64,000 nucleotides of DNA from Kryptolebias marmoratus (taxonomy: Eukaryota > Chordata > Actinopteri > Cyprinodontiformes > Rivulidae): assembly GCF_001649575.2 (NCBI RefSeq), contig NC_051445.1, positions 9,793,000-9,856,999 on the forward strand, read 5' to 3'. Of this stretch, positions 22,392 to 37,300 are shown piece by piece; the first letter of the stretch is position 1; each line of letters begins with the position of its first letter. The notes below the pieces were generated by a model. The model had not been told where the DNA came from and searched no databases. It saw only the letters and a list, made by a program, of their open reading frames with translations. The translations under genes and the position numbers were made by a program.

Positions 22392-25300
22392 CTACACTTG
22401 ACTACATTCGCCGTCTTCCTGACATTCTTGGAGACCCCATTTGGGCTTGACTCCCTCCGAAGGTCCTGGACCTTTAGGATTCAGGTGAATCAGGACTTCC
22501 TCGTCATCTACGCACCAGCCCGCCCAGTCCACGTTTTCACCATCCAGAAAGACGGTGCTGAAAGAAAGACAGAACGACAAAACTGAGCATTATTTCAACA
22601 TTTACGGTGCAACCATTGTTTTTACTGATGGTGCATTTTAGAGTCAGTAAATGCAACACATTTCTGAGAAGCAAAAGTAAGTTAAAGGACTTTTTTCTTA
22701 GCTAGGAATTAGAGTTCTGCATTCAAACTTAATCTAAAACTACATCACTGTAAGGATCAAAGTACATTCTTATAGCTACTGAATTATTAGCAGTGATCAT
22801 TAAAGTGTGTTGTGTGAACATGTGTCTCACTGTGTCTCACTGTGTCTCATGTGTCTCATGTGTCACTGTGGTAATGAGGACTTCAGGATGTTGTGGTTAG
22901 AAACATGAGTGAGACAGGAATTTTAAATTTCCTTTCTCACAGAAAATTCTGTCTGCTACCAGCCCAAACACTCATTTCACAACAGGAGGTGTGACAGATT
23001 TAGATATTTAAAAAAATCCCTGGAGCTCTTTACATTACAGCGTGGTAATACAGTGGTAACAGCGAGATAACAGGTCAGTATGTGGTTGATGTTTAGGTTA
23101 TTTAGTTTATTTACCAAAGTAACACCCAAATAACCACACGCCACTAAGACTGAGTACATCAAACTAACATCCTGAGATTTATGCACCAGGAACAGTCAGT
23201 TTAAAGATCATAAAGCTTTTTTTTTTTCAATCAGTGTAAAGTTTTGATAAGAAAACTGCTATAAGGTGGAACAAATGTGGTAATAATAAGGTAATATTTT
23301 CAAAATGTAACTAATGTGAGAAGTCAAAAATAGTTGTAATTAAACACATTCATCCCTTTTAAATTACTACACAATACTATGATTTGATACGCTAGGACAT
23401 GATATTATATGTTTTACTCTGCTGTCACTTCAGGGAAACTTGTTTTCTCCTCCTATAGTCAAACATCTTTATGCTTGTTGGTTTTGTTTGAAGGTTTTGG
23501 TGCAGAAACTGGACGGATGCTGTCTGTTACAGGAAACCAGTTATGGTAGCTTTCATGTAATAATCATGAATGATAAATTACCTTTAGGTTTAAAGTCTCA
23601 TTGTAATATTTACCATAAAAACAAATATTAAACAACACAAAACCTTTTTCTGATGCTAGTAACTTAAACAACCTCATTGAAAATAAATATCAAACCCAGA
23701 AGTTATGTTGAAGTTAAAGTAGCTAACGTAGTTTCTGAATGTATAAAGTTTTCATTGTACATATTTTATTAATTATCATTAAATGGAATACTCCAAGTGT
23801 TTTAGTTTTTGTTTTAGAGTACAATGTACTATTACCATGAAATAAGTACCACAGATGTTTCCTGGTTGTAAATAATAATAAATAACTGAAAGTATTATCT
23901 TAAAACAAAAGAACGATTGACAAAACAGCATAAACGTCATCTCAATGTGAATATATTCAACTTGTTTAGACTTTTTTATGTTAAAAGTAAACTACCCTCC
24001 AAACTTTTCTAAACATCTCTTATAATACATTTTATATTATTAGGAAATCATTACCCTGCTTTTCATTATGTTGCCAATTTTATTAGCACAATATTGCACC
24101 AGTTTGATAATGTTCCGCTAGCTGATTATTGAATTATTACCACGATATGACAGTTCTATTAACAAACTTGTCTTTAAAGTCTGTGCCTGTTGTATTGGAC
24201 CTTTTTCCTCTGTGGTCTAAACGTCAGTAGGACTACATTACCATGATGTATTCAGCGTTACTGCAGGGTAATTACCTGATTATTAACCCTAGGCTACCAT
24301 TTCATTACGAGGTAAAGTGTGACAAAAAGTCCAAATAATCATGGAAACGAGGCAGAAAAACTGCACATTGATGTCTTGATTTGATGGCACAATGAGTTAA
24401 ACACGTGAACCGAAGCGCTCAGACTGCTGGAGGGTTTGAAGTCATGGCACAAAGTATCTGTTTTGGCAAACTGCGTTCAAGCAAAGCGTGTTTGAGCATC
24501 AGATAATCACCAGTTGAATCAAACGCGCCACGAACTGTCTGTAAAAGTTGAGGTCAGTGGAAAACTTTATGTTGCAGATGAATCTACGTGCTGATCTGTG
24601 GCTTTCAGAGTTTCACAAGCTTTGTTTCTCATTATTAACCTGATTAACAACAAAAGACAGCTACTGCTATGCATTAATTTTACTTTTCTGAACTGTAACA
24701 CATAAAAAAAAATGCTTTTATCAGTGCCTCGTCCTGCAACATGTGAAGGTTCTGGCAATAAAAGCACCAATCAACAAAGTGTTTCAGCCATGTTTGTTAC
24801 AGTTTTTCTACTTTTATTTGTTAAAGCAATGCTTTAATTTGTGTGATATTATTGCATTTTATTTTAGAGTTTTCAGCACACTTTCTGACAGGTCAGGACT
24901 GCAGGTCGGCCAGTTCACGTTGGAAAAACAAAATGACCCCATTCCACCACAGAGCCTGGACTTTGGACTCATTGCTACTAAAAGTCTCTGGATTTTTAAC
25001 ACAAGCTTCCTATTTTGTTCAATAAGTGAATCTGTGAGTTGACATTGTGTTATTTGTATTTAATTCTCCCAAAGTAGTTTCCCAAGTGGTTATATCAATA
25101 ACTTCATGGCAGCAGGACTTGATCCTGTGTTTGAGGAGTTACCGATTACAGGTGTCCATTTTCATTGAAGCTTTGCATTTTTAACACTTAAAATCCTCCA
25201 GATTCTTCAAATTTTTTTCATTTTACGCACTGTTTTCTTTGCACAGTCTCTACATGTTTCCAGCCTGTTCTCATTTGAAATTTTAGGTTGCAAAGAAGCT

Positions 25301-28300
25301 TGCAGAGGAGGCGTAAATGTAATCGTCGACTAATTTGCGGTTGGTTGTTTGATCTGCAGACTGAAGGCCTGAAAGAGAGTCTGCGATAAATCAGCTGATA
25401 AGACTTCTCGACATGTCTGAACTATTGCTAAACTAAGGCCCTGTTTACTGGTGAATACATGGACTTTAGTTTGTATTTACAATGAGGTTGGGTTGTTGCT
25501 GCATGTTGAAAACAGTGAGGAACATAAGCAGCACTCCGCTGTCCGCCATTATTACCGTTGTTGATGTACTCCTGCATGGGCAGGACAGCTAATGACTGGA
25601 GCTGTCGTGTGCATGTGCGATTTAACACGTTGCAACTTCCTTTGAGATGCAAAAGGAGGGTCTGAAAAGTTTCTCTCTGAGACCAGGGTTCAAAACGTTT
25701 CAGTGTCAGATAGTCCGACTGCTGTTTTCATGTAAATGAACGGATGAACTGCAGCAGAAATGTTCCATTTTCACTGAAACAATCCCCCCTTTTGACAGAT
25801 GTGATCATTTTTTTATGTTCATTACGTAGAATTGATCTACATTATTCATTAGGACAGTCTTTACAAAACTTCAAGATGAAAAAAAGGTTCACAAATTAAA
25901 CCAGTCAGATCTCCACTTTTAAAAATAAACCCTCTGTGGATTAAACAAACTTGGGAGAGTAATTACAATAAATTAAGTTAATTATAACATTAGAGTAAGA
26001 TTTGAAAAACTCCAGCAACATCTTTTTTTTTACCTTTGTCTTGTCAAAGGAAAGTAAATACTAAACCAGTACTTCTGTTATTATTAGGTCTACTTAAGAA
26101 ATCTGCAGGGTTTTTTTAATTGCAAGTGATGTTTCATCTATTTTATTTCCGTTTAATACTTGGCTTCATTGTGTTTGGAAACTTCTTGAGAAATTATTCT
26201 ATTTGATTTGCTGAATTCGAAACCAAACCAAAAAGCGCATGGGTGTGTCACCCATTCCGTTTTTCAAGACAAAAAGGACTTTGACGAGTTTATTTTTATT
26301 CAAGCATTTATACTGTAGTATTTCTTTGCAAAATCCTGGGAAACCACAGCCTGTAAACATGTAACATGTTTGTGGTTTTTTTTCTGTGAAATCTGTTGAA
26401 ATCTTTTGGTTTTTGCCTTTTTTTAAATTTACATTAATGTGTTAGTAGAACTTTACTATATGAAGCAAAACCTTTTTTATAAACTATACATTATGTTGAT
26501 TAACCAAAGGGCATGGCATGAACGAAATTAAAGAGACTTTTTTATACTGACCTGCTGCTCTTGTCGTCTTCATCCCCGTCCACCAGCTGCTCCTTCCACC
26601 TCATGCTCACCGTGGAGGATCTGGGTCTGATCAGCTTCACCTCCCTGTCCTCCGTGTCTCTGCCGCCCTCACTGGGTGTGGGTGAGGGGGCAGGATTGTA
26701 CGGCGGGTAATGAGTCTGGTACTTGGCCCTCAGAGTGGATGTTTTTACATTGTTCTCTCTTTTGAGGATGGTTTTGTCTTTCCCCCTTTCCTTGGCTCTT
26801 TCCAAGAGGCCCTCCACAGAAGAGGCGTTTGGAGCAAATCCTGAGCTGGAGGGGTCGTCTTCTTGAGGGGACGCGTGCAAGCTAGTGGAGGGTCCACGGA
26901 CCGGCTGCCTTCCTTCGTTTATCATGTTGGGACTAGAGGAACTCCTCAGGTTCTTCATTTTAGGCTTTATGCTCTGGGGGGTCATATCTGGCAGCTCAGA
27001 TTCAGAAAGGTTTTGAATGTCTGGAGAGATTCTGTGGTACTTGTTCAGGTATGTGTTGTAGCTCGGCTTGGGGCTCACTTTGGGCACCTGCTGGGAATCG
27101 GAGCCAAAGGCCGCAGGAAGAGAGTTTCTCTTGATGTTTGTGTTGCACTCAGAGTCTGAATTCGAAGAGCTGTTTGAAGCAGACGCAGGTCGTCCCGAGT
27201 CCTGGAGGAACGGCTTCAATATCGTGGTCGAGGGGCTCGGATTTGTGCTCCCGTGCCTCCTCTTTTGTAACCTGGGAGACTTTAGGTTCTGCGGGAAGCT
27301 CCAGACATCGAGAGATGCGTCTGAAACTCCAGACTGACTGGAGAAGTTTTCCCGGTTGTCCTGAGTCACAAGCTGCAAATCTGAATTGCTCCTTGTCAAT
27401 ATTCTTTTGTCCCCCTGCGGTCCTGAAAACATGTCGCTGGAGATTTGAGGCTTTTGCGGAAGCGATAAAGTGCTCTCTTCATCTGTCGGGTAGTCAACAT
27501 CTGGTAGTTCATGTGGGAGAAAATTGGGTCGTCTCACTTTGTTGGTTCCTGATAGATCTGGAGGTTTATTTTGAAGGAAATTATTATATTTTGAAACAAG
27601 AGGAGACCTCATACTGATCGAAGTCTCAACAATTTTGTTTTCTTCTTCTGACTGGTTTACATCCAGATCTCTTCTTTCCATTTCTATCCATTCAGGTCCT
27701 TTGACTAATTGCCACTGACCCAGACCACCTAATTTATTGACTTTGTTGCTCCTCTTTAAACCTGATACAGTGTTGTTCGTGGGGCCCTCATTTGGAGACT
27801 GGTTCTGCTCTGCTTCTATAAATCCATTTATTGTGGGATACTTGTTTAAAACATCAGTAAGTTCCTCCATTAAACTCTTTTTATTTGGCATCGTTGGAAG
27901 TTTTTCTTCTAATTTCATGTCCTCCATCTTGATGTCTTCAATAGGTTTGGTCTTCAGTTGAAGCTCTTTCGTTTTGTTCTTCTGCTCTCTCAGGTTCATC
28001 AGGTTTACCTGACGATAAAGTAACAGCAGTCAAAAAAGCATTCAACGGATTTAGATTTATATTAAAAACTTTGACATGCAAGGCAGCTGGCACTTCTTCA
28101 AAAAATGCGTACATTTGCTTATTAATTTAATCATAAGTTGTGAATCTGAATCTTTGTCTTTAAATGGCTCCAACATTTAACATTTTTTATGCTGTATATA
28201 CATTTTTACTTGAAAAAAAAATGATATGACATTGATTATCTCAGCATTGCATAAATATTTGAACCCTGTTAAGATATTTTAAACTGTCTGGGAGTTTCTG

Positions 28301-31300
28301 TCCTCACTGATGATGCTTAAGTAAATATTTCCACTTAAATCATTTGAAGAAGTTTGCACAAGTTATCACCAGATTTCCTTCATGATTTCTAGATTAGAAA
28401 TGTTTTTATATTTGTTAAAGACAATCAATCTACGGCTTGTTGAGATAATTTAAAGTTTGCCTTTCCTAAAACTGCAACCATATTGTTTTTATAAGTTGTG
28501 GTATGAAGGCGTCAGACGTTACCCTCGCCTGGTGGATGGTGGAGACCCACGTGGAGCACCGATCCGAGCTGCTCGCCACAAGTATGAGGATATTCATGGC
28601 GGACTGAAGCTCACCTACTTCCACCAGAACAAACGAACCTGAGAGAAAGACCCAAAAAATCATATTAAAAGATTGTTTTATGCAAGTTTCTGCCGTCCTG
28701 TCAGAGCGTCACTCACAGCCATCCTTCAGTGTATAGCAGTACATCCTGTCAAGGGCCAGAGGAGGTCGGACCACCTTCAGTCGATCCCCTTTCTTCTGAA
28801 CTTTAGTCAGAAGGAGCACGTCTGAGAAGAGCAGAGCCACCAGGTCCAGCTGTGTTACGACAAGGAAACAAGACAATATGACAAAACTGAACTGAAAATA
28901 TCCGTTTAAAAACAGAGAGCAACGAGTTGGCTCACTTTGCTGTCTTTTCGGCCCCGAACCTTCAGGTTCTCCTCCAGCAGCAGCTTACGGATGACTTCAG
29001 GACCCACTCCTCTGATGGGGAGCGTGAGGTCGAACTGGCAGACCTTTTTGACGTACTGTCGACCACAAACAATCATCAGAGACAAGCTTCTGTATACTTT
29101 CTCAGATCGCCTAAAACCTAAGCTTTCGTATGTTTGAAAATCTTCTATTTTAAGGCGTATAGCCCTTTTCTGACCCTTTTACAGCACTCAGATTCACCTT
29201 TGCTTTGTTTACATTGAATGTGGACCCACATTTCTAAACTGCATTGAATATATCTGGAAAACCAAAGGATTAAACCCTTTCAAACTGAACTAGTTGATAC
29301 AGTTCAGGATAAACTCTTTTAATGTTTTTGATTTCATATTTTGCAGTTAGTACCTGTAAAATATTTTACTATAGAACAAAAAATATGTTATAATGTTAGT
29401 ATTATGGTTAAAAAGTCAATAAAAGTACAAAAAAGTTGCAAAACAAGTACAAAGTGGGTCAAAAAGAGCCAAAAAAACACATAAACTGTAACAAACTAAA
29501 ATGAAAAACCACAGAAGAACAATGAACTACAAACAGATGAAATATGTCAATAAAAATACATTTAGGAACAACAAACTACTTAGACGCAAAAATATAAAAT
29601 GATATGAAACATATAAATCAGCTGTTAAGAGACACAAAACAACAACAAAATAAAATATACACCAACTGCAGAGACTTAAAACAACTGTTCAAATAATCAA
29701 AAAGAGACAATAAATGGTCACGTAGATGCTTTTTTTTTTACCGTATCGATTTCTTCATTTAGTCCCTCCACCTCATACCCCTCCAACCTCTGCGCAGAGA
29801 TGGAGAGCGCGACCTCGTCATCTTTCAGCTGCATGTAGTCGTTGATGCTTTCTAAAAACCTCTTCACGCTGGACAGCTGGAGAGGAGCAAACAGAAGGAC
29901 GGCTGGTGTGAGGGAAATACGTTGCCTCTGCGAAGGACAAGTCTTTGTGCAGAACCAAATCCTCACCATCCTTCTGAGAGCCTGTTGCACATGAGGTTCC
30001 TGGGTGTTTTCGAGCACACTTAGGAGCATCAGGGGGTATTTCGTGATCCTCACGTGTGGTTTAGCCTGCATGTCTCCAAGCCGCATCCGCAGACACAACG
30101 GGTGTTCCTCCACCCACTGAACACATTAAAAAAACACAGAAAAATGGTCTCAAGAAGGTATTTTAAACCGCAGTGTAATTTTTTTTATGTAAATAGAACG
30201 GCATGCTTTTGATGATGATCTCAACCACTCTGAACATCTGTGGGATCAACTTGGGCATTTGTTTCAGAGAAAGCAACACAACCACAAAGGCTGGCTTGTG
30301 ACAAAGTCTAGTTGAAAAATACGATGCCATCCCACAGCAGTGTGTGACCAAGCTGGAGCCAGGCTGTTGTGGCTGGGTATGGTTCCTCCACATGCTACTA
30401 TGGCCACTGTTTGTTAAATGAATACATTGTTTAATTGCCAATATGTCTTGTATCTTCAGACTTCAATCATTCAACTCAATAAATGACACCAAACAAAGGT
30501 CAGTATCAGAATAAGGTGTTTGGCAGAGAAGATTTGGTCAGTTTTTTATGGGCGTGATCCACACACTCAACCCACAAGTTATTTTCCTAACAAATGTGGT
30601 TTCATTTATGAGGAAATAAATAGGATTCCCACTGCTATAAGATTTATTGCCAAGAAGTGCTGTTAGAATAAAGAAATTATTAACCAAACACAAAGTTCTT
30701 TACTTTTTGTGCTAAGTTTATATCACTAACCTTTGAAGAACAAAATAAAAAAAGCTCATTCTGTTAATTCAGGACGTGCTTGTCCCTCTATTTCCGTATA
30801 CGTCCGTTATTCAGACTGGTGATCTAAAAAGCTCTTTCGGCTGAATCATTTGCAGAATATGTTGGTGTAACAAGTGATTATTTTAGCCAGTAAGCACTTT
30901 TGACAAGTCGCCCACATGATTATGAAAACATTGCAAACAAAACATTATGCATTTTATTCAGTGAGGAGCTTTTCAGTGTCACATTCATCATATGGAGCAC
31001 TGATACTGCAGCAAGCCGTTTGAGCATTTTTTTATTAGCCTTAATATTGAAAATATGCTTAACGGGCTTGCTGGAGTTGACTGCTTCGGTATACCTGCAC
31101 AAAAGCAGCAAACTGTGGATTGGTCTCCATCTGCCTGCGTGCAAAGTCGAGATTATTCTCCTCCTCCCAGCAGTAATCATGGTAGGCAGAGAAACGCTCA
31201 CGGAACTGCAGAGAAAAGACAAACAACTCAGACCTGCAGACTCACATTCTCATTTAAACACCGCTTTAATGCCGTTGCTGCTTCAGTTTAAAACCATCTC

Positions 31301-34300
31301 ATTTTCTGCGCATGTCAATTTCATGCAGATTTTGAAAACAGAAGATTGTTTTTATGTTTGTGTCCTGAAAGAGGAACATTTTATCTTGCCCACACTTTAA
31401 ACTGTGGGTGTTTTTACAGGATGTGACTGTGACTTCACATACAATGGAAAGTTGAAATGAACAAGATTTATACATTTAAAACATATATATATATATTTAA
31501 AAAGAACCCCCCAAAACTTTTTTTCTTTAAATGTGGAAAATATTTGTACATTTCAAAACACATCTGAAGCCCTTTGAGATGCTTTGAGTTTGAGTTATGT
31601 GTATTTTTATTGTATTTGAGCTCTCCTCCTTTGCTTTCATGTTCACATTTTGCACAGCACTTTGGTCAGCGATGGTTGTTTTTATTTTAAACTTTGATTT
31701 AACTTGTGACCTGCAGACAGTGAGCTCATACCTGCAGGCAACCAGCCTCCAGCCTCGTGGGGTCAAAAGGTTTGCCCGTCATTCGTACTTCTTGTAGCAT
31801 GGGATAGACCACTTCCTGCCAAAACAGCTGGTGAGCTTGGAGGATAGCGGGGAGGTTGGAGAAAAGCAGCTCAGGGGTCACCTGCGTTACAAGAAGAAGC
31901 CAGGTCAAAAATAAAAATCAGAGTGTTAGCGTTTAACCACCCTGTTCTGTGGTATTTTCCGTCTTATCAGTGGAAACACATTGTTTTGCTCGTTGTTCCA
32001 CTTGCTCTCTCGACTTGTATTCTGTCTCAGCTGGTATGCAGAGCAGTGGAAAATAGGCCTGCGTGATATGTGTGTATGTTGTGCAGCAGCTTTGTGGTAT
32101 TCCAGTCAAACTTGTGCTTTCTGCAGACTAACCTCCTGGAGAAATTCACGCTGGTGCAGGTTATGGAGAGCTGAGATCACAAACTGTGAAAGGCAGATAC
32201 ACATTTATTAAACATCCTGTCGAAGAATCCCTCCTCCGCTCTGACATACATAGAGATATCGAAAGCCAGAAGGCCAGACACACGTGAAAAGTCACATGTC
32301 TTTGGCACTGCTGGGGTTCCATAGTGAGAGACAGAGAGACATCTCACGTCTTTGATGATCTTCAGCTTGTTGATGTAGGTGAGCTCAGTGTGAACAAACT
32401 CCCACAGCGCCGCCTGCTGGTTCCTCTGCATCTTACTCATCGTCTGTTTATGAAGTCAAATCAAAGGGAGAGCACAGAGAAACATGAAGGAGAGGTATGG
32501 TAATGATATTTGGAGAATGTGTAATATGTGCACACTGAGGAGGTATTACATAACAAGGAGGGGCGGGGAAAATGACCACAATCTTTATAAAAATAAAGGA
32601 ATAGGAATCCTCTAAAGCAGGGGTGTCAAACTCAGTTACACAAAGGGGTTAAAATTATAAACTTGGTCCTAGCAAAAGGTCAATCCTGGGTTTTAGATGT
32701 AATATGTCAAATCACTTGCATAGAAATATCAAACACCTTTTCCTCGAAACATTATATAGTATTTAGAATAAACATACTTTAATGAAAAGAAAAATAGATC
32801 AAACTTTAAAAGATTTTAGCATTTGCCTCTTTATGAATTTTTCTCCATTATAACAGCTTAAAAGCCATCAACAAAACTCAGATTATACAGCTACCAATAA
32901 GACGAAAATACAAAACAAGACTGTTACTCTGATGAACGTTAACTCAAGTGATTACTGAGGAGTTAAGACGTCATTTTCTTGGCTTCGAAGTAACTGTCAC
33001 AAGAAGACTTCACTAAATATTTTCAGTTTTTTAAGCAAAAATGAGAAGCAATAGAGACTCGATCTGTTCCAGACTGGAGGGCCAGATCTCATCAAATTCA
33101 AATGTTTTCTTGGGGCAACCAGAGAAAATGTTACCAAGGGTAGCGTGAAAGATTTTAGCAGTTCCTTGAAAGAATGCATGTCACATGCTACTTTACATGC
33201 CAAAGTTTTAAACTAAGGCTTTGTGTGATCTGTTAGTGCTCCGAGTATGTGTTGGGGATGACTCTCAGCTACTACCACACCAAATTTTAGCTCAACTCCT
33301 AAAAAACTGACTGATTTGCAGCCATGTTTGTGTTGGCTAAGGTCGATGAGCAGTGGTGGCCATTTTGAACAAAGGTTAATCAGTTTAGACGTCCATCTAT
33401 TGTTTGCTTTCTGAGAATTTCCCTAAAATCATCATCATCATATTTCATGGCAGCAGATGATAATGAAACATTTTTAGGGACTAATTTTAGCTAACCTTGT
33501 GTTGTTTTTATAACAACAAAAAGGTAACAGAGGAACTAACTATGCATATTTATGTTGGAATAGTAATAATCCTAATTTGGGCCCTGTTGTTTTCAAAAAC
33601 AACAACAATACAATATTAGTAACTCCTTACCGAGTGAGAAGTCACTAAATCTGTCCAGTTCTGCTCCAGCGTGGTTCCACGACTTTCCTCCTTCCACCTC
33701 CATTTCAGGTTGTCTGGCACAGCAAAGGCCTCCAACTCCTGCTTGAACACATCCAGCTGGTCTCGCTCCTGCCAAAAAAAAAAAATGCAACCGAAAGAAA
33801 AACACCCAAAGGACAGGGAGGGAGAACAAGAAAATCTGATGTTACAACGCACCAGTGGTTCCACAGAGCTATAAGGATGTCGTGAATATTTGCGGTCTGG
33901 TAAAGTGAACTAGTGGAGCAGAACGAGTTAGTGCTGCATTGATTTAGGTGTTTGCGTGGGTGGACACGGTTACAGCATGTCTAAATCTGTTTCTTGAGAG
34001 ACAACTTAATACCTCAGACGGTTTTCACACACTACCTGGTTGAACAGGCCCTGGACCGTTCTTCTGGATTTGCCTACCAAAGTTCCTCCTTTACCCAGAG
34101 TTGGAAAGTGCTTGGCTTTCCTCTGGAAATAAAAAAGATTACGTCAGACATTTGTGTAGATTTCAAGCCGGGCGTTTAACAAACAACCACAATCAATTTT
34201 TGCAGGAACATCAACAATGATTAAAAAAAAATCATATATATGTTTGTAAAACGTATACTCATTTACCCATAATTTGTTTCTGACAGTGTCACAATCGTCT

Positions 34301-37300
34301 TACATTCCTCATTAATTTTGTTTTTAACTTAAATACAGTAGGATGAGTAACGTCCAAGTAGATTTATATTACATTCTTCGGTGGTGCATCAGTAATGAAC
34401 TCCAGAGCCAGCAAAATTTATACATTTAGCATTTTAGTAAAAAAAACATTACTCTAGTGTTCAAAATAATATATTTTAAAAGGCAAAAGTAAAAGCAGTA
34501 CCACTTCACAATGAGGGCCCCTTTATAAAAACATCATAAATGTTTTATAATAGGTTATTTATTACTTTGTAAAGCATTATTTATCATTCATAAAACTGAA
34601 GCAGGATCACTATTTGGCAAGATCAAACACTATTCTCCATTTCTTAGTCATTTAAATGTTAAATATAAAACATTTGTCAGTAAGTTAGCTGTATGTATGC
34701 ACTATGAACCTTTATAAAGTTATTTATGTAATACTAGAAATAAATTATGTTTACCTGGATGAATAAAAACACAGCACCTGATCTTGCTAAACGCTAAGCC
34801 TGATGTGATGTACGAACAATGTTTATAACAGTTTTATAAATGATAATTTATGCTGTATAAAGTGATTGCCAACTAATGAGTAATCTATTTGTAAATCATC
34901 AAAAAGTCCAATATAAGTGGGAAGTATAAAACACCAAAAAAGCCTTGTGTAAATTACAAGATGACCAATTTTAATACTGAAGGGTTAGTTCTGATTTCTT
35001 GAAATGTGGTTCCTTGTAAAGGTTATGATCGACTAATATCTTACCTGAGTAAGAGAATTGAAATTCAAAAGATCTGAACTACCCCTTTAAATGCTCATTT
35101 CTGTGTCATGTGAATGTCTGAGCAGCATTTTTGTGCCAAATAAAGATAAATGGAGCTGATTTTAACGACTGAAAGATTAATTTGGTGCAACAGTAAATGT
35201 ATTATGCAATCTAGGCAGCATTTTAATTTTTGTTCTCTTTGAAATTTGTCCTAATTCTTCTAAAAACGTGTCTAACACTCATGAAAAGACCAGTCCTATA
35301 AAATTAGATGAACACATTGATTTGCCTAAAAACAAATTCACATAAAACACCCAGAAGTATTTCATTTAGATCATTTAAATACCAATTTGCCAAAGAAATA
35401 TTTTCAAAAAATATCTTTGTGCAGCTTGTTTTTTTTTTGCTAATAATGTTTCTTTACTCAGAAATAGCCTAATATGTCTGTATTTTTTCAGATCAGATTA
35501 TAAATAGTTAAAATGTGCTGGGATGAAACATTTTGCTTGAAATGTGTTGCAGTTTCACTGAATAAATCCTATATATGCAACTAAAACAGGTATTACAGTG
35601 CAATGATCTGTTTCTCCTTCCACTTGCCTGTATCGTGCCTTGGATGGACTTTTTCTCCACGGACCCCCTGCGGTTGTGGTTTATCTCTACAGCAGCCGTC
35701 GTCCCGTCAACAACATCCGACTCTCTGGTTTCTGAGTCTTTTTGCTTTTCTCCGTTCATGCTGTCTCTCCTTAGCATCAGTTCTTCTATTAACGCTCCAT
35801 TCTCCCCTCCTCCGTTGTTGATATATGGCATTTTTGAGGAAAGGCTGAGGGCAAACACACAGAGTTAATAACTGCAAAAAATTTTAAAAAGTGGAGCGTG
35901 AAGAAACTTGGATTATTTTGTCACAAGAAAGCCTTTACAGAGAATAGAAGACAGACTGAAGCAACCGTTTCTTTGCCATTTTAAAGATGGAAACTGAAGG
36001 GAAGCCATAGAGATCACTCCTTCAAGCTATTTGTCAACTCTTTAGGTGTATGATAATATGAGAGAAACCACCAAAAAAGACCCAATAATTTTGCTGGCCG
36101 CCTTGGCCAGGCAGTCTTATATGCATATTGTTTTTTGTCCGCCACCAAAAGGTGAAGGTGGACAATAATGTTATTGCCTGTGTCTGTCTGTCTGTCTATT
36201 ACCAACATATTTCATGAATCACTGGGCAGATTTAATGAAGCTTTCAAGAAATAATCATTGGATGTACATCTACGACCGATTAACTTTTGGATGCAATCCA
36301 AATCAAGTGACCCTAGAAAACACAAAAACGGACAAATTCAACCAGTTTTACCTACATTGAGCTAAAACTTGGCATGGTTATAGCTGAGATTTAGTCACAG
36401 CACGTACTCCAAGTGTTGTACATTAGTTTAAAGCTGTTAGAGTCAACCATGTCTTTCTGTTAGCGAAACATCTCATGAACCACAAGAAGCTCTTGGATGG
36501 ATTTACTGTACATCTTCACCTGAGTAAAATGTCCTGATGCATGCTCAATAATCCAGGTAAAAAAATCTAACAAGGTTGAGTCAACCTTGTTAGATTCACC
36601 TGATTAACTTTATAAGTCAACCCAAATCAAGATGGCTGCCACAGCTCATCGATTAAACCCATCCATCCATTTTCTTTACCTGGTTTTCCATTCAGGATCA
36701 TGTGGCTGGTGTCCATCTCCAGCAGTCACTGTGACAGAGGCAGGGGACAGCCTGGACAGGTCACAGGTCCATCACAGGGACAGATAGAAACAATAGAGAC
36801 AAACAACCATTCACGCTCTCACTCACACCTCGGGACAACTTATAGTTATCAATTAACCTAGCATGCATATGTTTGGTTTGTGGAAGGAAACTTGAGCACC
36901 CGGAGTAAACTCGCCACAGAAAGGCCGGGAAGTAAACCAGCAGCTTTTTTTGCTGAGAGGCTTCAGCTCTAACCACTACCCAGCCGTGCCGCCCTCCTGG
37001 ACATCAGCCAATGCAAAATTAGCTGATATTGAGAATAACATTATTTTCGAAGGTTTAATTATAAAAGCAACTATTTTTTCATTGAACTGTTAAATAACAA
37101 AAATATAAGAATATCAGTTGGTGATTCCCTAACTCCCATATTGCTATCTTTTTCCAAACGTCTACATATAACAACAACATAAAAAAAGATCTTTAAATTC
37201 TGTTACAGCTTTTAGTTCTGGTGTGCCGACCCGAGATTCTCAGTGGCCCCCATCTGGAAAACCCTTTAAAAGAACGTTTGGAGGTATCCCTGTTTAACAT

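Noticed and set aside
27138..27617. 159-codon plus-strand frame
   Set aside because: Antisense shadow of the large PLEKHG6 exon (26552-28008); its codon pattern mirrors the real gene.
30900..31400. 166-codon plus-strand frame
   Set aside because: Overlaps the antisense of a genuine PLEKHG6 exon (31095-31205) and has no domain signature.
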